Source of the DNA: an uncultured Clostridia bacterium
GTDB taxonomy: Bacteria; Bacillota; Clostridia; Oscillospirales; Acutalibacteraceae
Direction of reading: 5' to 3'
Length of the DNA stretch: 64,000 bases
NCBI GenBank assembly: GCA_937884975.1
Contig: CAKZZS010000009.1
Coordinates: 1-64,000 of the forward strand
Position 1 is the stretch's first letter; every line of letters starts with the position of its first letter. The notes beneath the pieces are model-generated. The model had not been told where the DNA came from and searched no databases. It saw nothing but the letters and a program-made list of their open reading frames with translations. The position numbers and the translations under genes are program-made. Positions 59,263 through 64,000 of this stretch are shown here, in pieces.

Positions 59263-60204
59263 TCAGTCTTCCTTATCGGTTGCAGGCTCAATTCTGCCGT
59301 AAAGGGAGGAGCCTTCAAAATCGCTCTTCGGAGCTCTTGCAGGCGCCTGAACCTCATTTGAAGCAGGCGAATCGTTCCTTCTGCGGCGGTCATTTCTCTG
59401 ATATGACTGACGCGTAGCCTTAACTGAGCCGTCGGGAGCAATAGTAACTCTTCTGTCAAGGTCGCTGCCCGTTGAATAGGAGGTAGCGCCTCTGATTTCC
59501 TGAACTGCGGTATGAATAACCCTTCTCTCATAAGGATTCATCGGTTCAAGAGTAATGCTTCTTCCTGTTTTTACGACTCTTGAGGCATGCCTGCGCGCAA
59601 GAATGCGTAAAGCCTCTTCACGCTTTTCACGGTAGTCTCCGACGTTTACGCTGACTCTCTTATAGCTTCCCTTGCCGTGGTTTGCAACCATTCTTGTAAG
59701 GTACTGAAGCGCGTCAAGCGTTTCACCGCGTCTGCCGATAATAATGCCGTAATCGTCGCCGCAGCTGACCTCGAAATTGATTTCCTCGTCATTTGCGGTA
59801 ACCTCGATTTCACAGCTTTCCATACCGATACCGAGAATCATTGCCTTTAAGTATTCCTTTGCGTCGTCATACTCGTTTGTAGGCTTTAATTCAACATTTT
59901 CAAAGGGCTTTGAAATCTCAACAACAACCTCTTTTGCAGGCTGCTTGTTCTGCTTTTTGCTGTTATTTGCGTTCTTTTTATTATCTCTTTTATCTTTTCT
60001 TTCCTTTTTAACAGGCTCGTCAGCAACCTCATAGCTGACCTTAACCTCGGCGTCACTGCCGCCGAAAAGACCTAAAATCTTTTTCTGGGGAGTTTTAAGG
60101 ACCTCAATTTTGACCTCAACCTCCTCGGGAGCGCCAAGCTTCTCCTTAGCCGCTTTTGTAGCTGCTTCAAGGGTTGCGCCCGTACCGATAGCTTCTTTTA
60201 CCAT
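59263..60204 (-). CDS. jag: Jag/SpoIIIJ-associated RNA-binding protein (KhpB/EloR)
   Basis: 313 residues. Jag-N domain (1-60), a Lys/Asn-rich linker (KKERKDKRDNKKNANNSKKQ), then KH (DDYGIIIGRRGETLDALQYL) and R3H (LEPMNPYERRVIHTAVQEI) domains. The family links wall elongation to RNA binding. It lies 15 bp after yidC. A Ser/Arg/Pro-rich tail of ~60 residues is longer than in many homologues. Confidence 0.95.
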   Translation of the reverse strand: MVKEAIGTGATLEAATKAAKEKLGAPEEVEVKIEVLKTPQKKILGLFGGSDAEVKVSYEVADEPVKKERKDKRDNKKNANNSKKQNKQPAKEVVVEISKPFENVELKPTNEYDDAKEYLKAMILGIGMESCEIEVTANDEEINFEVSCGDDYGIIIGRRGETLDALQYLTRMVANHGKGSYKRVSVNVGDYREKREEALRILARRHASRVVKTGRSITLEPMNPYERRVIHTAVQEIRGATSYSTGSDLDRRVTIAPDGSVKATRQSYQRNDRRRRNDSPASNEVQAPARAPKSDFEGSSLYGRIEPATDKED

Positions 60205-60219
60205 ATAAAAACTTACCTC

Positions 60220-61197
60220 TTAATCCTTCTGCGCGTTATCAAGCGCCTTTTTCATGCTCGCTTCCTTTGAGCGACGATAAATTGTTTCGTCAACCATAAG
60301 GCGTGAAAGCACCTTATTGGGGCTGTGAGTATAATTGAGAATAAACATCTGGATAAGTGAAAGAAGACTCGAAAGAATCATATATACACTTACGTTTGTC
60401 GGCAGGATAAATGCAAACCAAATCATCATCGCAGGCGACATAAAGGTCATACAGCCTGTCGAGGGATTTTTTGCCATTTCGGGGTTTGTCTTTTTCTGGC
60501 GCGCAAGCATATAAAAGCTCTGGACAAGCGTGATTACGAGAAGAATCGCAGGAACTATCCAATACTTGTCAAAGGATTTAAAGCTCGGCGTAACGGTAAG
60601 GTCAATGCCGAAAAGGTTGAAATTATCCGCAAAGTGAGTGATTTTATTTGCAATTTCGGTTGTAACGCCGTCAACTGAATTCAAATCGATTTTATCAAGG
60701 TATTTGATTACGTCAATTTCGCCCTGATAAGACGAAGCGCCTGCACCGGCTTTGGTCGCAGCGGCGCTTGTCGCCGCCTGAACATAAGGCGCAACCGCAG
60801 TTTTAAGGTTTTCTACAACGTCCTTTGAAATACGAAGAATATTTGTAAGAGGCGAGTAGTTAGCCGCAAAGTAAACGCCCATCATAATCGGAAGCTGAAT
60901 GAGCATCGGAAGACAGCCTGCTGTTGCAGCGCCGTAGCCCTCCTGAGAATAGAGGTTCTGAAGCTCCTGATTCATCTTCTGCTGATTTGAAGCGTATTTT
61001 TCACGGATTCTGTCCGCTTTCGGCTTTAAGCGAAGCTGTTTTGCCTGATTTTTCTGCATTGAAATCTGCGAAGGCAAAAGTATGAGCTTAACAAGAATAA
61101 CCAGAAGTAAAAGCGAGAGCAGATAGTTGTCTGTAATTGAATAAAATGCGGCAATAACAAGTCCGAAGGGGACCGCAAGCCATTCTCTGAATTTCAT
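60220..61197 (-). CDS. yidC: membrane protein insertase YidC/SpoIIIJ
   Basis: 325 residues with about five membrane segments and the conserved SQISMQKNQAKQLRLKPK loop and GAATAGCLPMLIQLPIMMGVY. No lipobox Cys near the N-terminus, unlike Bacillus SpoIIIJ. Inserts membrane proteins with or without Sec. Overlaps yidD by 4 bp. Confidence 0.96.
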   Translation of the reverse strand: MKFREWLAVPFGLVIAAFYSITDNYLLSLLLLVILVKLILLPSQISMQKNQAKQLRLKPKADRIREKYASNQQKMNQELQNLYSQEGYGAATAGCLPMLIQLPIMMGVYFAANYSPLTNILRISKDVVENLKTAVAPYVQAATSAAATKAGAGASSYQGEIDVIKYLDKIDLNSVDGVTTEIANKITHFADNFNLFGIDLTVTPSFKSFDKYWIVPAILLVITLVQSFYMLARQKKTNPEMAKNPSTGCMTFMSPAMMIWFAFILPTNVSVYMILSSLLSLIQMFILNYTHSPNKVLSRLMVDETIYRRSKEASMKKALDNAQKD

Positions 61198-61436
61198 TGG
61201 TTTTCTCCGTTACGTTTGTTTTTCTTTTCGGGTACGGGGTCATAACCTCCGCTTGTCAGCGGACTGCATCTTATAAGCCGCCAGAGAGTAAGTAAAAGTC
61301 CCTTAAAAAAACCGAACCGCTCAAACGCCGTAACGGCGTAGCTTGAACAGGTCGGATAGAATTTACACCTTGCCGGGAGCAGGGGAGAAATTCTTCTCTG
61401 GTAAAATTTAATCAGCTTAATTAACACTTGAGTCAT
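61194..61436 (-). CDS. yidD: YidD membrane-insertion factor
   Basis: 80 residues with the family signature RCKFYPTCSSYAVTAFERFG and GGYDPVP. An amphipathic N-terminal helix (LIKLIKFYQRRISPLL) associates with the membrane. Overlaps rnpA by 20 bp and yidC by 4 bp. Confidence 0.95.
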   Translation of the reverse strand: MTQVLIKLIKFYQRRISPLLPARCKFYPTCSSYAVTAFERFGFFKGLLLTLWRLIRCSPLTSGGYDPVPEKKNKRNGENQ

Positions 61437-61770
61437 TTTTAATTACTCCGGCTGACAAAAACTGTTTTCTCATTATCTCACAAAGCACGGTTGACTTTGT
61501 GTGTTTGGTTCTTCCGCGCGCAACAAATATTATATCAAATCCGCCGTCAATTTCATTTTTCAACTGACTGAAGGCGGCGCGGATAACCCTTTTTGACCGA
61601 TTTCGCTCAACTGCGTTTCCGATTTTTTTACTTGTAGTTATTCCTATACGACAAATTCCCGCACGGTTTTTCATAACATAAATGACCAGTGCAGGATTTG
61701 TATAGGCTTTTCCGCGCGCATAAATGCGGCGAAAATCGGAGTTACTCTTAAGTGTAACGGTATCGGTCAC
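61417..61770 (-). CDS. rnpA: ribonuclease P protein component
   Basis: 117 residues from a GTG with GAGGGATT upstream. NSDFRRIYARGKAY and RIGITTSKKIGNAVERNRSKR (the RNR motif that contacts RNase P RNA) identify it. Matures tRNA 5' ends. Follows rpmH by 12 bp. Confidence 0.97.
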   Translation of the reverse strand: MTDTVTLKSNSDFRRIYARGKAYTNPALVIYVMKNRAGICRIGITTSKKIGNAVERNRSKRVIRAAFSQLKNEIDGGFDIIFVARGRTKHTKSTVLCEIMRKQFLSAGVIKNDSSVN

Positions 61771-61782
61771 GTTAATCCCTCA

Positions 61783-61917
61783 TTAGTAAGAGAGCTGCTT
61801 TCTGCCCTTTGCTCTGCGGCGGGCAAGAACCTTTCTGCCGTTTCTGTCTGACATTCTCTTACGGAAGCCGTGTTCCATCTTGCGATGGCGCTTCTTAGGC
61901 TGATATGTTCTTTTCAT
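61783..61917 (-). CDS. rpmH: ribosomal protein L34
   Basis: 44 residues, beginning [20 protein letters not shown] and ending AKGRKQLSY. Highly basic and full length. First gene of rpmH-rnpA-yidD-yidC-jag, the classical leftward operon beside oriC. GGAGGAAAC ribosome site precedes the ATG. Confidence 0.98.
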   Translation of the reverse strand: MKRTYQPKKRHRKMEHGFRKRMSDRNGRKVLARRRAKGRKQLSY

Positions 61918-62342
61918 CACGTTTCCTCCCTGAAAATTATATTATACCTGCACGAAACTGTTTTGCAGGATTTTTGCATACTGATTCAGTATAAATAATT
62001 ACACTGTGAGAATGTATTATATAACAAAAAAGCCGCTTCTGTCAATGATTTTATTTTTTAAAATCCCTTTAAATCAAATAAAAACACATTATTTGCATTA
62101 AGTAATTATAAAACAACAATATATTGTGTCGGGAAAGGAAAAATATTTTTTTATTCGATATATTTTTACTGATTTTTTACTATAATATAAGTATTATATA
62201 TTTATTATAATTATATATTTAATTTAAGTTTCCTATTGTAATCTGACGCATTTAATGTTATAATGTTATTTGGGTCAATTTTTGAAATAAAAGTTTTAGA
62301 CAATTTTTAAATAACTTGTAGAAAAGGGAAAGGATGTAAAAA
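61918..62342. other. rpmH-dnaA intergenic region, likely part of oriC
   Basis: 425 bp, very AT-rich, especially 62040-62240 with long TATA/ATAT runs suited to unwinding. I find no consensus TTATCCACA DnaA box on either strand. TTAGACA at 62296 recurs twice downstream of dnaA. Genes diverge from this gap, as expected at an origin. Confidence 0.6.
62236..62264 (+). promoter_or_regulatory. dnaA promoter
   Basis: TTGTAA, 17-bp spacer, TATAAT, giving a leader of about 70 nt before dnaA. Confidence 0.65.
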
Positions 62343-63662
62343 ATGGATTCCTTTATGGAAATTTGGGAGGCGGTGCTTAAGTACTGCTCACAAAAGGTTA
62401 ACGAAACTGCGTTTAACCTCTGGATCGACCCGTTACAGCCGATAGGCTTTGAAAACGATTCGGTCACTCTTTACGTTAAGGACGATTTCAAACGCGGAAT
62501 AATTCTTGACAAATACCTCACTTTACTAAATGACGCCTTTGAAAACGTTATGGGCTTTAATGTAAAAATTTATATTACCACTGATGAAAATGAGCTTAAA
62601 GAGCGCCAGAGTGAGGCTTCTGAAGAAAAAAACTATTCTTTTTCAAATGAAATTATAAACGACTTTGCTTCATTTGTTGTTGGTCCGTCAAATAAATTTG
62701 CTTATGCGGCTGCTAAAAATGTTGCATCTAACCCGGGAAGATTTTATAATCCTCTTTTCATTTACGGAAGAAGCGGACTCGGAAAAACTCACCTTTTAAA
62801 CGCTATTTGTCTTGAGGTTGAAAAGAAATATCCCGATGCAAATATAATATATACAACAAGTGAAAACTTTACAAACGAACTTGTTTTTTATTTACAGACT
62901 CTGAATACTCAGGCGTTCCGTAACAAATACCGTACCTGCGATATTCTTCTTATAGACGATATTCAGTTTATTGCCGGAAAGACGCAGACGGAGGAGGAAT
63001 TTTTCCATACCTTCAACACCCTTTACGAAAACGGAAAACAGGTTGTTTTAACCTCAGATAAACCGCCCAGAGAAATCCAGAGTCTTGAAGACAGACTTCG
63101 TTCGCGTTTTGAAAACGGACTTTTAGCCGATATTCAGCCGCCCGATTATGAAACAAGAATGGCGATTATTAAAAATAAAGCTGAATATTTCAAGCTTAAC
63201 CTTTCAAATGAGGTTGTTGATTTCATAGCGGATAAAATAAAGAACAACGTCCGTCAGCTTGAAGGAGCGGTAAAAAAGATAAACGCTCTTTGTCAGATGC
63301 AGGGAAATGAACCTACAACTGAAATCGCTTCGGAAGCCATAAAGGATATTCTTAATAATTCAAGGCCGGTTGAAGCGACAATTGAAATGATTATTGACCA
63401 AACGGGTAAGACCTTCGGAGTTACTCCCGAAAATATCCGTTCTGAAAGACGTGACGCGTCTATTGTCAATGCAAGACAGGTTGCAATGTATATAATGCGT
63501 GAAACAGCCGATATGTCGCTTATTGATATAGGAAAGGTTTTCGGCGGAAAAACTCATTCGACGGTTAAGCATTCAATTGACGGTGTTGAAAAAAAGATGG
63601 AATCAAATTTTTCTTTTAAATCAACGGTGTACGATTTAATTAAAAATATCCAGGAATTATAG
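62343..63662 (+). CDS. dnaA: chromosomal replication initiator DnaA
   Basis: 439 residues. Domain I (1-~80), a short linker, the AAA+ domain with GRSGLGKTHLLNAI (Walker A) and LLIDDIQFIAGK (Walker B), and the C-terminal DNA-binding domain with RRDASIVNARQVAMYIMRE and GGKTHSTVKHSI. Opens the origin. GGGAAAGGATG precedes the ATG. Confidence 0.99.
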   Translation: MDSFMEIWEAVLKYCSQKVNETAFNLWIDPLQPIGFENDSVTLYVKDDFKRGIILDKYLTLLNDAFENVMGFNVKIYITTDENELKERQSEASEEKNYSFSNEIINDFASFVVGPSNKFAYAAAKNVASNPGRFYNPLFIYGRSGLGKTHLLNAICLEVEKKYPDANIIYTTSENFTNELVFYLQTLNTQAFRNKYRTCDILLIDDIQFIAGKTQTEEEFFHTFNTLYENGKQVVLTSDKPPREIQSLEDRLRSRFENGLLADIQPPDYETRMAIIKNKAEYFKLNLSNEVVDFIADKIKNNVRQLEGAVKKINALCQMQGNEPTTEIASEAIKDILNNSRPVEATIEMIIDQTGKTFGVTPENIRSERRDASIVNARQVAMYIMRETADMSLIDIGKVFGGKTHSTVKHSIDGVEKKMESNFSFKSTVYDLIKNIQEL

Positions 63663-63885
63663 ACAAGTTATTATTTATAAACATAAGGTTTTGAACATAC
63701 AGGTTTTATTTGTATATACATTAGACATCCGTAAAAAAGTTTTAGAAATAAAAAATTGCGGTTTTTTTGCTTAAAATATACATTTTTACCTGTTTTAAAC
63801 AGTTTAGACAATCTCTACTAATACAACTATTTTTTATAATTATTTTTATATAAAAAATTCAAATTTTTTAAAGGAGATAAATAAT
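63663..63885. other. dnaA-dnaN intergenic region
   Basis: 223 bp, AT-rich, no gene. TTAGACA at 63721-63727 and 63804-63810, and TATAGACA at 63658-63665. No consensus DnaA box seen. The end carries the dnaN ribosome site AAAGGAGAT. Confidence 0.55.
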
Positions 63886-64000
63886 ATGAAATTCACATGC
63901 AATACACTCGCGCTTAACGAAGCCTGCCAGAATGTTCAGAGAGCGGCTTCTTCAAAAACAACTCTTCCTTCAATTGAGGGTATCTTACTTAAGGCGGAGG
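63886..64000 (+). CDS. dnaN: DNA polymerase III beta clamp (partial, runs off the window)
   Basis: First 38 codons: MKFTCNTLALNEACQNVQRA and on to LPSIEGILLKAE, the normal clamp N-terminus. The AAAGGAGAT ribosome site is 7 bp upstream. Position after dnaA confirms the call. Confidence 0.95.
   Translation, partial: MKFTCNTLALNEACQNVQRAASSKTTLPSIEGILLKAE

Overview
The window looks like the chromosome of an anaerobic, low-to-mid GC Clostridia-type Firmicute, probably a gut Oscillospirales/Eubacteriales relative (inferred from gene content, no taxonomic search possible). The right end is the replication-origin neighbourhood: rpmH, rnpA, yidD, yidC, jag, mnmE, mnmG, rsmG, noc, parA, parB and serS all run leftwards from about 61.9 kb, while dnaA and the start of dnaN run rightwards from 62.3 kb. 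One near-perfect and one perfect parS site lie beside parA and inside mnmG.

Layout: 0-11 kb holds metabolic and envelope genes (diaminopimelate dehydrogenase, a type-B carboxylesterase, a GH31 glycosidase coupled to a lipoprotein metallopeptidase, a CsoR-like regulator, an SDR enzyme, a CDF transporter). 11-16.3 kb is a surface module: a beta-helix lipoprotein, a VTC-domain protein, DUF4956 and an OmpR-type two-component system, with 11-bp-spaced direct repeats in the shared promoter region. 16.3-20.5 kb has a 40-codon ORF with a strong promoter and RBS, then an intrinsic terminator, a heterodimeric ABC exporter and a DUF4177 protein. 20.6-24.6 kb is a restriction-modification island (small HTH-like protein, two DNA methyltransferases, divergent HNH nuclease) next to tRNA-Arg(ACG). 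25-27.9 kb is a radical SAM/glycosyltransferase pair.

28.0-31.7 kb is the most unusual stretch. A tRNA-Arg(CCT) gene has been split at its anticodon loop. The 3' half lies at 28022-28065 and the 5' half at 31624-31661, and the two halves rebuild a canonical 75-nt tRNA. The intervening ~3.56 kb is AT-rich, has an 8-bp core repeat at each end and ATTAGCA repeats near both ends, and carries an XRE/ImmA pair, a structured intergenic RNA-like region, and translationally coupled DUF4417, DUF6883-like and DUF4926 genes. It also carries an intact tRNA-Arg(CCT), which would replace the broken one. I see no integrase. A further truncated tRNA-Arg half and a ~50-bp tandem repeat lie just outside.

32-43.7 kb is housekeeping: aspS-hisS, mgsA, a MinD-like ATPase, mrdA-mreD-mreC-mreB, pnp-rpsO. 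43.9-50.8 kb is accessory: a macrodomain gene with a frameshifted tail, a gene whose RBS sits in a long hairpin, a VWA protein, metY, a GPH-type transporter and a PepC-like protein that has lost its catalytic cysteine. MITE-like GTAGGGG...CCCCTAC repeats occur at 31.9 and 50.2 kb. All function calls come from reading the translated sequence; no database search was run.
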